Positions 54,255-63,874 of a stretch of DNA of 64,000 nucleotides are shown one piece after another. The first letter of the stretch is position 1. Each line of letters opens with the position of its first letter. The notes beneath the pieces are model-generated. The model had not been told where the DNA came from. It was given only the letters and a program-made list of their open reading frames with translations, and searched no databases. The DNA comes from Marinomonas balearica (GTDB lineage Bacteria; Pseudomonadota; Gammaproteobacteria; Pseudomonadales; Marinomonadaceae). The stretch covers positions 38,903 to 102,902 of the forward strand of contig NZ_SNXC01000001.1 of the NCBI RefSeq assembly GCF_004362145.1. Direction: 5' to 3'. A program made the position numbers and the translations under genes.

Positions 54255-55238
54255 ATGTTTCGCTCTCTTCATACCTTTTGTTATAGATTGTCTGATTTCT
54301 TCTATCGAGCACGACCGCATATATACTGGTTGATTGCTTTGGTGTTAACTGTCTTCTCTTTGACCTTTTTGAATATGAGCGCGAGCGATGTAAAGCGCGT
54401 TTCTGACTGGTCATGGATCGATATATTTGGAGAAGGCGCTACCGCTCTTTTTCTTGGTGTTTGGTTATGCATTGTGCTGGCATCACGTCCGAAAGGAAGA
54501 ACAACAAATTGGCTAGCTTTTGGCTTACTCGGTGTGTTTGCGTCGTGTTATCAAGATGTACTGGATGAGTTCTTTAAGCTGCATGAAGGTCATTACTGGG
54601 ATAGCTTGCTTGAATCTTTGCCTATAGGGTTACTTGCTCTCACTTTTGGAATGTTTCGCTGGTATCAAGAGCAGAAGGAAGTTCAAAAATACCTTCATAA
54701 GCGCGCTAGGATTTTTCATAGCATGCCTCACCGTCTTCATGGTGAAACGTCCTTGCCTCAAACACCCCATTTGAAAAAAGCATTGGTGTCTGAAAATAAA
54801 CAACTGCTTGTTTTTTTGGATGTCGTCCCAGACATTGCTTCAGAAGAGTCGACTCTAGCGCGCAGTGAATATGGCAAACTGAGATCCATTATTGCGGATA
54901 CGATTCTTTGGAACTTGCCCGATGAAAGCCGAGTATTTCACATAGTTGGCGATCAATATGCTGTGCTTTTAGTTTTGGATTCGCCTTCTCAACCTACTTT
55001 AGACGATGAGCGGCAAAATGAAATAGTGCAAGGGTTGATCGGCGCATTGCGTTCAGTACGCTACTTTCCAGCATCGGCTCATTCTGCTATCGACATGACT
55101 GTCATGCATTCCACCCAGCGTGTTTCCGAAAATATGAGCGAGGTTGAAGCTGTACAGGTCATCAAGCGAGCTCAATTTGCCTTAATTGAATCCATCCCGT
55201 TAAACAATGGATCCACTAACATAATTCAAGTTAGATAA
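54255..55238 (+). CDS. Membrane protein with degenerate GGDEF-like domain
   Basis: The 327-residue protein has four likely membrane segments in the first 145 residues (about 23-42, 60-78, 88-105, 118-137). A cytoplasmic domain follows whose strand HIVGDQYAVLLVLD occupies the place of the GGDEF active site (RxGGDEFxxLL) but lacks the catalytic G-G-D/E-E-F. It therefore probably does not make cyclic-di-GMP and may act as a receptor or partner. It lies 32 bp before an AraC-type regulator. Confidence 0.7.
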   Translation: MFRSLHTFCYRLSDFFYRARPHIYWLIALVLTVFSLTFLNMSASDVKRVSDWSWIDIFGEGATALFLGVWLCIVLASRPKGRTTNWLAFGLLGVFASCYQDVLDEFFKLHEGHYWDSLLESLPIGLLALTFGMFRWYQEQKEVQKYLHKRARIFHSMPHRLHGETSLPQTPHLKKALVSENKQLLVFLDVVPDIASEESTLARSEYGKLRSIIADTILWNLPDESRVFHIVGDQYAVLLVLDSPSQPTLDDERQNEIVQGLIGALRSVRYFPASAHSAIDMTVMHSTQRVSENMSEVEAVQVIKRAQFALIESIPLNNGSTNIIQVR

Positions 55239-55270
55239 AGTCAACGTGAATAATAAAGGGTGATTTACCT

Positions 55271-56287
55271 GTGCCTATCAAGCAAAAAGCATGGCTAGAA
55301 AGTACGGATGCTTTTATAAGTTTGCAGTCCGGTATGGCATTGTTAAATGATTTATTGATGGAGTTTGGCGAATTACCGGATGTGTTTCTTCGCAAAACTA
55401 GGCTGTTCCAAAATGATTTTTTGTCTCTGGAGCGAAGAGTCAGTGCAGAGCAGATGGCACAGCTCTGCTATAACGCAACGCTCACTGATCACAGCTCTGA
55501 TTTGGCTTTTCAATTAGGGCAGCGACTTTTACCCAGTGCACTTCAGACATGGTCGCAAGGGATGCAACATGCGCCTACTTTAAACGATGCGTTTTATTTG
55601 CTGATGAATAGCACGAGTCACTGGTCTCCTCTTATCGCTGTTGAATGCAGGCAAACTGAAGAACGTTTGTATTTTGTGTTTCGAGATGCCTTCGGTCTTC
55701 TACAGGACAGTATCCATAAACAATTTGTGATGACGTACAGCATGGAGGCATTTCGATATGCGTGTGATTGGTTGCTGCCCATTGGAACCGTCATTGATTG
55801 GCAATTTGAACTAGAAGGTGTACCTGAAAACCTAGAAGAATATTCCGGTATTTGGGGAAAGGAAATCGGTGTCGGAGTGAAGCGTTACAGCGTGAGTATA
55901 TCGAATCAATTCGCGCAATCTGCCCTGAAAATGCCGTCTCAAGGGCTTTATCAAACAGTGTTGGCTGAAGTGATGAGCAATGAAACCTCTAGCATTGTTG
56001 AAGAAGTTCGTACTTACTTAGCACAGGATGTTCGTTGCATTCCTTCGCTAGACGCGTTGTGTGAACACGTTGGAATGAGTTTAGCGACTTTGAAACGAAA
56101 GCTTAAAAAACACAATACGAACTACCAAATGCTGGTGGACCAAATTCGTGAAGATGAAGGACACTTTTTACACGATAGAATGTTATATACAGAAGCGGAT
56201 TTGGTTGAGCATTTCAGTTTCTACGATGTGAGTAACTTCCGTAGGGCTAGAAAACGCTGGCGCTGGGCATTGCATGTTTCTAAATAA
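55271..56287 (+). CDS. AraC family regulator with OruR-like N-terminal domain
   Basis: The 338-residue protein, started by GTG 55271, has an N-terminal arabinose-binding-type domain of the OruR/AraC_N group (about 20-210) and a C-terminal AraC helix-turn-helix pair (LDALCEHVGMSLATLKRKLK and YDVSNFRRARKRW). It is probably co-transcribed with the membrane protein before it. No target genes are obvious; the next gene is convergent. Confidence 0.87.
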   Translation: MPIKQKAWLESTDAFISLQSGMALLNDLLMEFGELPDVFLRKTRLFQNDFLSLERRVSAEQMAQLCYNATLTDHSSDLAFQLGQRLLPSALQTWSQGMQHAPTLNDAFYLLMNSTSHWSPLIAVECRQTEERLYFVFRDAFGLLQDSIHKQFVMTYSMEAFRYACDWLLPIGTVIDWQFELEGVPENLEEYSGIWGKEIGVGVKRYSVSISNQFAQSALKMPSQGLYQTVLAEVMSNETSSIVEEVRTYLAQDVRCIPSLDALCEHVGMSLATLKRKLKKHNTNYQMLVDQIREDEGHFLHDRMLYTEADLVEHFSFYDVSNFRRARKRWRWALHVSK

Positions 56288-56377
56288 GAGTCATTGGGGT
56301 AGTGAAGCGAACTGTGGATCTTATGGAATGACCATGGTGAGATATAGCGAAGTTCTTAGAGTTTCTGATAAAAATGG

Positions 56378-56406
56378 ACGAACGGATACACAGCGTATCC
56401 GTTCGT
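56378..56406. terminator. Perfect hairpin between AraC regulator and nitroreductase genes
   Basis: ACGAACGGATAC / GTATCCGTTCGT, 12 bp and perfect, with a 5-nt loop, located between convergent genes. There is no T-run, so termination may be factor-assisted. Confidence 0.5.
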
Positions 56407-56432
56407 CACAGGTCATGTGGTCACACAGAACT

Positions 56433-57071
56433 CTATTTTACTTCGGTAATAAAGTGTTCTTTTGCGCGACGAACCTTTTTCAGCTTGGCTAACCAATCAC
56501 CTTCTTCTGCGCGATAGCCTAGAGGCAGAAGGATAACAGAACGAAGCCCTTTCTCTTTTAACCCTAAAATTTCGTCTACTTTTTCAGGATCAAAGCCTTC
56601 CATTGGTGTGCTGTCTACGCCTTCTTCTGCCGCAGCGATCAGTGCGGTTCCCAAGCCTATGTAAGCTTGGCGTGCCGCATGCTCATAGTTTTCTTTTGCG
56701 TCACGAGGAGTGTATGCAGCAAGTAATTTTTGACGATAAGCTTCCCAGCCATCGTTTGTGAAACCGCGTTTTTCATTGACTAAATCAAACATTGTGTTGA
56801 TTCGATCTTCAGTGTAGTTATCCCACGCAGCGAAGACGAGTAGATGAGAGCCGTCAGTGATCTGAGTTTGTCCCCAAGCATGAGGTACTATTTCTTCTCG
56901 CAGCTCTTTGTTGGTTACCACAAACACTTCATACGGTTGAAGACCGCTGGACGTTGCGGTTAAGCGTATTGCTTCTAGAATCGTGTCTATTTTTTCCTGA
57001 GACACTTGTTTCGTTGGATCCATTTTTTTGGTGGCATAGCGCCATTCTAGATTTTCTAATACCTTAGACAT
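56433..57071 (-). CDS. Nitroreductase family NAD(P)H-dependent FMN oxidoreductase
   Basis: The product of 212 residues is of the NfsB-like type, with the FMN-phosphate motif RYATKKMDPTKQ near the start and MEGFDPEKVDEILGLKEKGL near the end, as in dihydropteridine/nitroreductase proteins. The start at ATG 57071 or 57077 cannot be separated. It reduces quinones, nitro compounds or flavins using NAD(P)H. Monocistronic. Confidence 0.87.
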   Translation of the reverse strand: MSKVLENLEWRYATKKMDPTKQVSQEKIDTILEAIRLTATSSGLQPYEVFVVTNKELREEIVPHAWGQTQITDGSHLLVFAAWDNYTEDRINTMFDLVNEKRGFTNDGWEAYRQKLLAAYTPRDAKENYEHAARQAYIGLGTALIAAAEEGVDSTPMEGFDPEKVDEILGLKEKGLRSVILLPLGYRAEEGDWLAKLKKVRRAKEHFITEVK

Positions 57072-57166
57072 ATTCATTCATCTCGTAGAGTTGTTAATAA
57101 GATAATACTAATGTGCCATTGCTTTCTGGAATCTCAAGTACAACATTAAGGAAGTAATAAGTATTG

Positions 57167-59092
57167 CTATAGATTTTCTATTTGATTGATTGTCATAGGT
57201 TTGTGGTAAAGAAACCCCTGATGCAGCTGAATGTTTAATGCAAGTAAGCTGTCGGCTTGTTCTTCTAGTTCGATGCCTTCTGCGATTACGTCAAAATGAA
57301 ATGCTTTAGACAGCTCTGTAACGGCTTTTATAATAGATGTCTGCTCATTATCGAGTTGAGTAATAAAGCTTCTGTCGAGCTTTATTAGGTCAATTTCGAA
57401 GTTTTGCATATAGGCCAATGATGAATAGCCTGTGCCAAAATCGTCTATGGCAATTTGTACTCCCATTGAGCGAAGTTGTTGTAACTGTTTGAGAATAATG
57501 GATTTATCCTCCGCCATTGCGGTTTCAGTCATTTCAAGCACTAATTTTTCTGGTGGAAACTCGGTCAGTTCCAGTGAGCGAGTAATCAGCTTCGCAAAGT
57601 GTGCATCGTGAAGCTGGTTGATGGAGACATTGAAGCACAGTTTGGTCGCTGGGCTTGCTTCGATAAATGCTTTGGATTCCGTTAATGCTTGTTCAAAGAG
57701 TTGTCCTCCCAGAGATTTAATGAGTCCATGTTGTTCTGCTACGGGAATGAATTCCGCGGGGCTTATTGGGTCTTCGTCGAGAGTCCATCTGGCGAGAGCC
57801 TCAATAAATGCAATGCTCTCATTTGATCTATCAATGATGGGTTGGAAGAGTACATAGAACTCATTTGAGCCAATGGCGTTGAGCATGCAATTGCGTATGT
57901 GCAGTTCACGTAGCAATTGGCTTTGTAAATTATCATCAAAAAATCGTGCTTTACCTTTCTCTGTCTTTTTTTGTTGGTACATTGCCATGTCAGCACGTTG
58001 AATCAACATTTCTTGTTCAAGACCCTGTTCAGGGTAAATGGATATACCAATTGTAGCCCCAATATTTGCACTTGATTGAGCCGTGACGGGGTAAGGGTAA
58101 GATAAATTTTCGATCAATTTGTTGGCGAGTTTGAGTGTTTTGGTTTTAGAGACATAAGGATGAAGAACAAGAAACTCATCGCCGCCCCACCGACAGATCA
58201 GGGGAGATTCCGCACAACTTTCGGTAATCCGTTGTGCAACAGATTTCATGATTTGGTCACCTGCGGTATGCCCCATACCATCGTTAACCAGTTTATAACC
58301 ATCTAGATCGATAAAAAGCAGAGCGCAATGCTGGTTTTCTGGGGAGTTGCTAATACCCTTGAAAGCGTCTAAAAACGCTGCTCGGTTTAATAGCCCTGTT
58401 AACGGGTCTTTGTGGGAAAGTTCGTAGATTTGACGTGAACGCTGTTCTACTTTTTCTTCCATTTTATCCAGTAGATCTGTGTTCGCAAATTTCAATTTAA
58501 TTGAGTTAAGTAAGAGCTGTGTATTCATCTTAGCCATTACCGCGAGCGCGAGCGCGGCACACAGCCCAATTACACCAAGGCCATGATGGTGGACGGAGGA
58601 GGAAATGAGCAAGATGAGAGAGTAGGGCACCATGAGAATAAAGATGAAACTGATTGATGTCAGTTTGTGTGCAGCTAATGTAGTTGCGGCCCCTCCCGAT
58701 AATCCTGTCATGACGATCATACTGGTAGTTTGTTCATTAACCGTCGCGCCTTGGTATAACAAGAAAGGGTAAGATGACCAGATCACAGCAGAAGCAATGC
58801 AACCAATAGAAAATCGTCTTTGGTACTTTTGAGCGTTGAAGTTCGATGAAGACCGGGTTGCTCTCCGAAATAGTAATAAATCTACAATGCGTTGGAGGCA
58901 GCTCACGGTCAGTGCGAGCAACCACCACAACTTCGTCGAATCTCTTTCATCGCCAAAAAATACAAAAACGATGGCTACTGCAGATATAAATGCAACTGCA
59001 AGCCCCGGTGGTAGATTGCGATAGAGAATTGAAACCGTTTCTTTATCGATTTTATTTTGCTGAGAGTCAGAACTCGTATCATTCATTTCCAT
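57167..59092 (-). CDS. Membrane-bound GGDEF-EAL cyclic-di-GMP protein
   Basis: About 641 residues; the start is uncertain (ATG 59092, ATG 59086 or TTG 59122). The N-terminal 200 residues contain five to seven membrane segments. The GGDEF domain has CRWGGDEFLVLHP near residue 303, and the EAL domain has FIEALARWTL near residue 427 with IDDFGTGYSSLAYM and LKLDRSFI. Both catalytic motifs look intact, so it may have cyclase and phosphodiesterase activities. No separate sensor domain is seen beyond the membrane part. Confidence 0.9.
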   Translation of the reverse strand: MEMNDTSSDSQQNKIDKETVSILYRNLPPGLAVAFISAVAIVFVFFGDERDSTKLWWLLALTVSCLQRIVDLLLFRRATRSSSNFNAQKYQRRFSIGCIASAVIWSSYPFLLYQGATVNEQTTSMIVMTGLSGGAATTLAAHKLTSISFIFILMVPYSLILLISSSVHHHGLGVIGLCAALALAVMAKMNTQLLLNSIKLKFANTDLLDKMEEKVEQRSRQIYELSHKDPLTGLLNRAAFLDAFKGISNSPENQHCALLFIDLDGYKLVNDGMGHTAGDQIMKSVAQRITESCAESPLICRWGGDEFLVLHPYVSKTKTLKLANKLIENLSYPYPVTAQSSANIGATIGISIYPEQGLEQEMLIQRADMAMYQQKKTEKGKARFFDDNLQSQLLRELHIRNCMLNAIGSNEFYVLFQPIIDRSNESIAFIEALARWTLDEDPISPAEFIPVAEQHGLIKSLGGQLFEQALTESKAFIEASPATKLCFNVSINQLHDAHFAKLITRSLELTEFPPEKLVLEMTETAMAEDKSIILKQLQQLRSMGVQIAIDDFGTGYSSLAYMQNFEIDLIKLDRSFITQLDNEQTSIIKAVTELSKAFHFDVIAEGIELEEQADSLLALNIQLHQGFLYHKPMTINQIENL

Positions 59093-59243
59093 TTGCTGTT
59101 TTCTGCACCATTTAATCGACAAAGCAATTTATTGAATGTAAGTGATTGTTCTGGAACTTTCAAATTTTCGACTTTAAGCCTATCTTTTATAGTACAAGCT
59201 GTGTCCCGCGTCAGTTTCAATGTCATGAGTGTAGGAAGGTAGT

Positions 59244-59747
59244 ATGTCTCAAACATTAGTTTTAACAGTGATAGGCGAAGATCGCCCCGGTTTAGTTGAA
59301 ATGTTGTCTAACGTTGTTCAGCAAAATAACGCAAGCTGGAAGGAGAGTCGGATGGCTCACCTTGCCGACAAATTTGCGGGCATTGTGACCGTTGATGTTG
59401 AAAAAAAACAGGAATCTGAGCTTGTTTCCGCGTTGGAAGATCTCGAACCATTAGGGCTTAAAGTTTCTGTGGAGCGAGCAACGGTGGTAGATCGAAACTT
59501 ACCTGAGTTCTCTGTGCGAGTCATCGGAAACGATCGACCAGGGATCGTGAAGGAAGTTGCGGAAGCATTAGCAAGTCTTCAAGTGAACGTTAAGGAACTC
59601 GAGAGTTTTTGTGAGCCTGCCCCAATGAGCTCCGAGATGCTGTTTACGGCTAATTTTTTGTTAGCTCTGCCCCAACATCTCACGGAATCGGATTTGGAGA
59701 GTGCGATTGAAGACATTAGTAGTGATCTTATCGTAGAGCGTATTTAA
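59244..59747 (+). CDS. gcvR: GcvR-like protein with two ACT domains
   Basis: The 167-residue protein consists of two ACT domains (TVIGEDRPGLVEMLSNVV at about 8-25 and VIGNDRPGIVKEVAEALA at about 93-110), the plan of GcvR. GcvR binds the GcvA regulator of the glycine cleavage system in enteric bacteria. No gcv gene is nearby, so its partner is not proven. The start at ATG 59244 has GTAGGAAGG upstream. A clear terminator follows. Confidence 0.82.
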   Translation: MSQTLVLTVIGEDRPGLVEMLSNVVQQNNASWKESRMAHLADKFAGIVTVDVEKKQESELVSALEDLEPLGLKVSVERATVVDRNLPEFSVRVIGNDRPGIVKEVAEALASLQVNVKELESFCEPAPMSSEMLFTANFLLALPQHLTESDLESAIEDISSDLIVERI

Positions 59748-59769
59748 ACCCCCTTTAAAAATTATAGAT

Positions 59770-59792
59770 AAGAAAGCGATTGTCGCTTTCTT
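59770..59792 (+). terminator. Intrinsic terminator after gcvR
   Basis: AAGAAAGCGA / TCGCTTTCTT stem with a 3-nt loop, followed by T-rich sequence. Confidence 0.75.
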
Positions 59793-59919
59793 TGGTTGTG
59801 CAATGGATTGCCGCTGATTCCCATTGTAGTTGTCGACCTATCAAGCATTTCGGTTTTAGTCGAAGAATGAACGCTGCGTTCATTTTAAGTTGAAAGCTCT
59901 GTTTGATGAGGAGATGGCT

Positions 59920-61158
59920 GTGCTTCAAACATTCCGTTCACTTGAAAGTCGATATTTTCGTGTTTGGTTGGGCAGTGTTTTTGTGTCCAATATGGGAACG
60001 TGGTTGCAACGAACGGCGCAAGATTGGCTTGTGATTGCGTTTCTTTCTAAAGACAATGCTACTGCTATAGGTATTGTCGTGTTACTGCAATATATACCTC
60101 AATTAGTCTTATCTCCCTTTACAGGTTTTCTAGCGGATTATATTGATCGCGCTAGATTATTGTTTATTACTCAGCTGTTACTAATGTCTACGTCGCTAAC
60201 GTTGGGTATTTTAGCTGTTAGCGAGCTCGTCACATTGAATCATCTCTATCTTTTAGCATTGATTCACGGTGTTGTTGTGGCGTTTGATATTCCGGCAAGA
60301 CATGCGTTCGTATCTGATATCGTTTCAGAAAAAAAGCTAACCAATGCGGTTAGTTTGAATTCAGTCTCGTTTAACAGTGCGCGTCTTATTGGGCCGGCTA
60401 TCGCTGGAGTGCTTATTGCTTCAACAAGTACAGGTTGGGTGATCTTGATGAATGCTATGTCTTATATCCCTATGCTGTGTTGCGTTCTCTGGTTTTCGCT
60501 CAAATCTTCCTGTGTGTTTAAACATCAATCTTCAACAAAAGGGCCGAATAAAATCTCGGATGGCTTTGTCTATATTTCGTCTCGTCGCGAGATGGTCGTT
60601 GCTCTGGCAATGGTGTCTTGTGTGTGCGTGACCGGAATGAGTTTTGCTGTGTATTTGTCTTCTATCAATGTCAATGAGTTCCACGGAGGCGCGATGCAAT
60701 ACGGTCTTTTAGTGTCAATGATGGCTGTAGGTTCTATTACGGGAGCTGTGTTGACTGCAAGCCTTCCTGCTCCAACCGTTAGAAGAATGATATATGTTGC
60801 AACTGCTTATGCTGTGGCCTGTTTTTGTGTCGCAATGAGTGACTCTATGTGGATGTTTTGCATTACGCTAGTCTTCCTTGGAATGACGTTGCAACTTATG
60901 ACTACGTCTGTAAATGCGTTTATGCAAATTTCTTCAGATAAAAGATATAAAGGTCGTGTGATGGCGGTTGCTATCAGCGTTATTTTAGGAAGTACGGCTC
61001 TGGGTGGGCCAATTGTTGGCTGGTTGTGTGACGAGTTCGGAGGGCGTTATGCTATAGGGTTGGGAGCTTTGTTGGGAATAATTGCCTGTATTATTGGTAT
61101 TGTATCTTTAAGTCGTTCCAGCTGTACGATTGTATCCAAAATGGAATTAAAGGGTTGA
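59920..61158 (+). CDS. MFS transporter of the EntS-like (MFS_3) group
   Basis: About 412 residues, twelve membrane segments. GTG 59920 is favoured because GAGGAG lies 6 nt before it; TTG 59890 and ATG 59914 are alternatives. The motif MGTWLQRTAQDWLVIAFLSK and the FTGFLADYIDRARLLFITQ loop are typical of the MFS_3/EntS family, which exports siderophores, drugs or other metabolites. No siderophore genes are near. It may be an efflux pump of unknown substrate. Confidence 0.85.
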   Translation: MLQTFRSLESRYFRVWLGSVFVSNMGTWLQRTAQDWLVIAFLSKDNATAIGIVVLLQYIPQLVLSPFTGFLADYIDRARLLFITQLLLMSTSLTLGILAVSELVTLNHLYLLALIHGVVVAFDIPARHAFVSDIVSEKKLTNAVSLNSVSFNSARLIGPAIAGVLIASTSTGWVILMNAMSYIPMLCCVLWFSLKSSCVFKHQSSTKGPNKISDGFVYISSRREMVVALAMVSCVCVTGMSFAVYLSSINVNEFHGGAMQYGLLVSMMAVGSITGAVLTASLPAPTVRRMIYVATAYAVACFCVAMSDSMWMFCITLVFLGMTLQLMTTSVNAFMQISSDKRYKGRVMAVAISVILGSTALGGPIVGWLCDEFGGRYAIGLGALLGIIACIIGIVSLSRSSCTIVSKMELKG

Positions 61159-61188
61159 AACGGAAGAGAGCATACAACGACGAGTTTA

Positions 61189-61233
61189 TAAAAAATAAAA
61201 AAACTGGCTGCTTTCGATTAAAGTCAGCCAGTT
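61189..61233 (-). terminator. Intrinsic terminator after ahpF
   Basis: AACTGGCTG / CAGCCAGTT stem followed, on the ahpF strand, by a long T-run. It also lies just after the convergent MFS gene. Confidence 0.85.
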
Positions 61234-61284
61234 GGTTTTGGTTGGCACGCACAAACCAAAGTGAAATATTGAGTTTAAACTACA

Positions 61285-62829
61285 TTAGCTTCTGATTAAG
61301 TGATCAAATGCTCCAAGAGCTGCTGTTGCGCCAGCACCCATTGAGATAATGATCTGTTTGTATGCTTGTGTGGTTACATCACCAGCTGCAAAAACGCCTG
61401 GAATTGATGTTTGTCCTCGGCCATCAATGACAATTTCTCCACGGTCCGTTAACTCTAGTGTTTCTTTCAAAAATTCACTGTTTGGAACAAGGCCGATCTG
61501 AACAAAAATTCCCGCGACATCGACAAGGTGTGATTCGTTAGATTTACGGTCAGTGTACTTCAAGCCTATGACACGTTGACCGTCGCCAATAACCTCTGTT
61601 GTCATCGCTTCTTTTATAATCGTAACATTAGCAAGAGACTCTGCTTTCTTAACCAATACATCGTCTGCTCTTAGCTGATCGCCAAATTCAAGTACAGTTA
61701 CATGTTCTACTATTCCGGCTAAATCAATTGCTGCCTCGATGCCTGAATTACCACCACCGATGACTGCGGTTTTCTTACCTTTAAATAGCGGGCCATCACA
61801 GTGTGGGCAGTAAGCAACACCTTTGCCTTTGTATTCTTGCTCGCCAGGTACATTCATTTCTCTCCAGCGTGCGCCAGTCGCTAGAATAACGGATTTACTT
61901 TTTAACACTGCTCCGTTTTCCAATTCGACTTCGATTAATTCTTTTTTCTCAAGACGTACGGCTTTTTGCGTCTTCATTAGATCTACATCGTAATCAAGCA
62001 CATGCTGTTCTAAATTCGAAACAAGCTTTGGTCCCTCTGTTTCTTTGACAGAAATAAAGTTTTCGATCGCCATTGTGTCAGCGACCTGCCCACCAAATCG
62101 ATCCGCAATTACGCCCGTGCGAATGCCTTTACGAGCAGAGTAGATAGCTGCGGATGCTCCTGCTGGACCTCCACCGACAACAAGAACATCGTAAGGCGCT
62201 TTTTCAGACAGTGCGGCAGCTTGTTTGTCAGATGCGCCGGTATCTACTTTATTTAGGATTTCATCTAATGACATTCTGCCTTGGCCGAATAGTTCGCCGT
62301 TCAGATATACAGACGGTACTGCCATAATATTGCGCTCGTTGACTTCGTCTTGGAACAGCGCCCCATCAATCATGGTTGTAGTGACATTCGGGTTTAGTAC
62401 AGCTAATAGGTTTAAGGCCTGTACCACTTCTGGGCAGTTCTGGCAGGTCAATGAAATATAAATTTCGAAATCAAGTTTATTAGTAAGTGACTTTGCCTGT
62501 TCAATGGTTTCTTTCGATTCTTTTGCTGGGTGTCCACCTGCTTGTAATAGTGCAAGTACAAGTGATGTGAACTCATGTCCCATAGGAATTCCTGCAAACT
62601 TAACGCGTGTTTCTTCTCCTTGGGGGCCAATTGCCATCAAAGGTGCTCTTCCTGTTGGGGATTCATCAACGGATAGAGTGATTTTTTCATTCAAGCTCGT
62701 AATATCTCGAGCAAGATCTAGTAATTCTTCTGCTTTTGCGGTGCCATTGGTGGACACAGTAATCTCGATCGGATTAATGATATTCTTTAGATAAGTGTCC
62801 AGTTGCTGCTTAATATTTGAATCTAACAT
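61285..62829 (-). CDS. ahpF: Alkyl hydroperoxide reductase subunit F
   Basis: The 514-residue flavoprotein has an N-terminal thioredoxin-like domain with C129-QN-C132 and a thioredoxin-reductase-like part with FAD motif [20 protein letters not shown] and redox pair C341-PH-C344. It passes electrons from NADH to AhpC. The start at ATG 62829 ([10 protein letters not shown]) is the family's usual beginning; ATG 62859 adds ten residues without a ribosome binding site. It lies 88 bp after ahpC with a hairpin between them. Confidence 0.93.
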   Translation of the reverse strand: MLDSNIKQQLDTYLKNIINPIEITVSTNGTAKAEELLDLARDITSLNEKITLSVDESPTGRAPLMAIGPQGEETRVKFAGIPMGHEFTSLVLALLQAGGHPAKESKETIEQAKSLTNKLDFEIYISLTCQNCPEVVQALNLLAVLNPNVTTTMIDGALFQDEVNERNIMAVPSVYLNGELFGQGRMSLDEILNKVDTGASDKQAAALSEKAPYDVLVVGGGPAGASAAIYSARKGIRTGVIADRFGGQVADTMAIENFISVKETEGPKLVSNLEQHVLDYDVDLMKTQKAVRLEKKELIEVELENGAVLKSKSVILATGARWREMNVPGEQEYKGKGVAYCPHCDGPLFKGKKTAVIGGGNSGIEAAIDLAGIVEHVTVLEFGDQLRADDVLVKKAESLANVTIIKEAMTTEVIGDGQRVIGLKYTDRKSNESHLVDVAGIFVQIGLVPNSEFLKETLELTDRGEIVIDGRGQTSIPGVFAAGDVTTQAYKQIIISMGAGATAALGAFDHLIRS

Positions 62830-62868
62830 GTTCGTTAACCCGTTACTGTGTTTTAACATAGAGTAGAG

Positions 62869-62899
62869 AGCCTCCCTCTAAGAGGGGATGAGGGAGGCT
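62869..62899 (-). promoter_or_regulatory. Hairpin between ahpC and ahpF
   Basis: Perfect 10-bp stem AGCCTCCCTC / GAGGGAGGCT in the 88-bp gap. It has no T-run, so it more likely stabilises the ahpC message or partly reduces readthrough into ahpF than acts as a strong terminator. Confidence 0.5.
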
Positions 62900-62917
62900 A
62901 AGTCGGCTTTGTCTAAA

Positions 62918-63475
62918 TTAGATTTTGCCAACTAAATCTAAAGATGGTGCTAATGTTGCTTCGCCTTCTTTCCATTTTGCTGGGCAAACTTCGCCTGGGT
63001 GCGCAGCAACATATTGAGCGGCTTTTATTTTGCGAAGTAAGTCATCAGCATCACGACCGATACCTTCAGCTGTAATCTCTACTGCTTGGATAGTGCCTTC
63101 TGGATCGATCAAGAAAGTGGCACGGTCAGCAAGACCTTGGCCTTCACGCATTACACCGAAATTGTTTGTAACGTTACCTGTTTGATCTCCTACCATGTAG
63201 TAGTTGATTTTGCCTATTGTCTCAGAACTGTCGTGCCATGCTTTGTGAGTGAAGTGAGTGTCAGTAGACACAGAGAATACTTCAACACCTAGCTTCTGAA
63301 GCTCTTCGTATTTGTCTGCAACGTCACCTAGCTCTGTTGGGCAAACAAATGTGAAGTCAGCTGGGTAGAAAAAGAATACAGCCCATTTACCTAGTACATC
63401 CTTTTCAGAAATCTCGACGAACTCACCTTGTTTAAATGCTGTAGCGTTGAACGGTTTGATTTGAGTGTTAACCAT
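62918..63475 (-). CDS. ahpC: Alkyl hydroperoxide reductase subunit C (2-Cys peroxiredoxin)
   Basis: The 185-residue peroxiredoxin has peroxidatic C45 in FVCPTELGD and resolving C164 in [10 protein letters not shown], the typical AhpC1 arrangement. The start at ATG 63475 follows AGGAGAT. It reduces hydrogen peroxide and organic peroxides with AhpF as its reductase. It is the first gene of the ahpCF pair. An OxyR site may lie upstream but was not located. Confidence 0.96.
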   Translation of the reverse strand: MVNTQIKPFNATAFKQGEFVEISEKDVLGKWAVFFFYPADFTFVCPTELGDVADKYEELQKLGVEVFSVSTDTHFTHKAWHDSSETIGKINYYMVGDQTGNVTNNFGVMREGQGLADRATFLIDPEGTIQAVEITAEGIGRDADDLLRKIKAAQYVAAHPGEVCPAKWKEGEATLAPSLDLVGKI

Positions 63476-63801
63476 TTTTTATCTCCTAAAGTTAATTGCG
63501 GTTTGCGTTACCAACGAGAGCTATATTAAAAACAGTCACTAAATTAATGAAATTGTTAATATCTACAAAATTAATAGTTAAAAACTATTCCGTGTTTGGC
63601 TGTATCTTATAGTGGCTAGTAAAGTGGATGGTTTCGATTTGGATAATAGGGCGTGAGTAGAAGAAGGAAAGGGCTAAGTAAGACGAGGAGGGTAAGAAGC
63701 TAGTATGACAAGCGCAAGCTTCTTTAAAGCTTGTTCTCTAAAGCGCAAATATAGGTAAAATGCCGCGATTGATAAAAAACCGAAATAAATGAAAAAAGTG
63801 C
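63476..63801. other. Intergenic region between ahpC and the rrn promoter
   Basis: About 326 bp holding the ahpC promoter and, at its right end, an A/T-rich stretch (about 63773-63798) that fits an UP element for the rRNA promoter. No gene is seen. Confidence 0.5.
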
Positions 63802-63829
63802 TTGCGTAAAAAAATCTGGAAGGTAATAT
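63802..63829 (+). promoter_or_regulatory. rRNA operon promoter
   Basis: TTGCGT (-35, 63802-63807) and TAATAT (-10, 63824-63829) with a 16-bp spacer, a GC-rich discriminator (CGCACCC) after it and an A/T-rich UP-like region before it. These are features of growth-rate and ppGpp-controlled rrn promoters. Confidence 0.75.
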
Positions 63830-63874
63830 ACGCACCCACTGACACGGCAAGCCACTCAGAACAACGAGTGAGAC

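Noticed and set aside
54016..54333. 105-codon frame upstream of the degenerate GGDEF gene
   Set aside because: It overlaps the real gene in another frame and shows no domain pattern or ribosome binding site.
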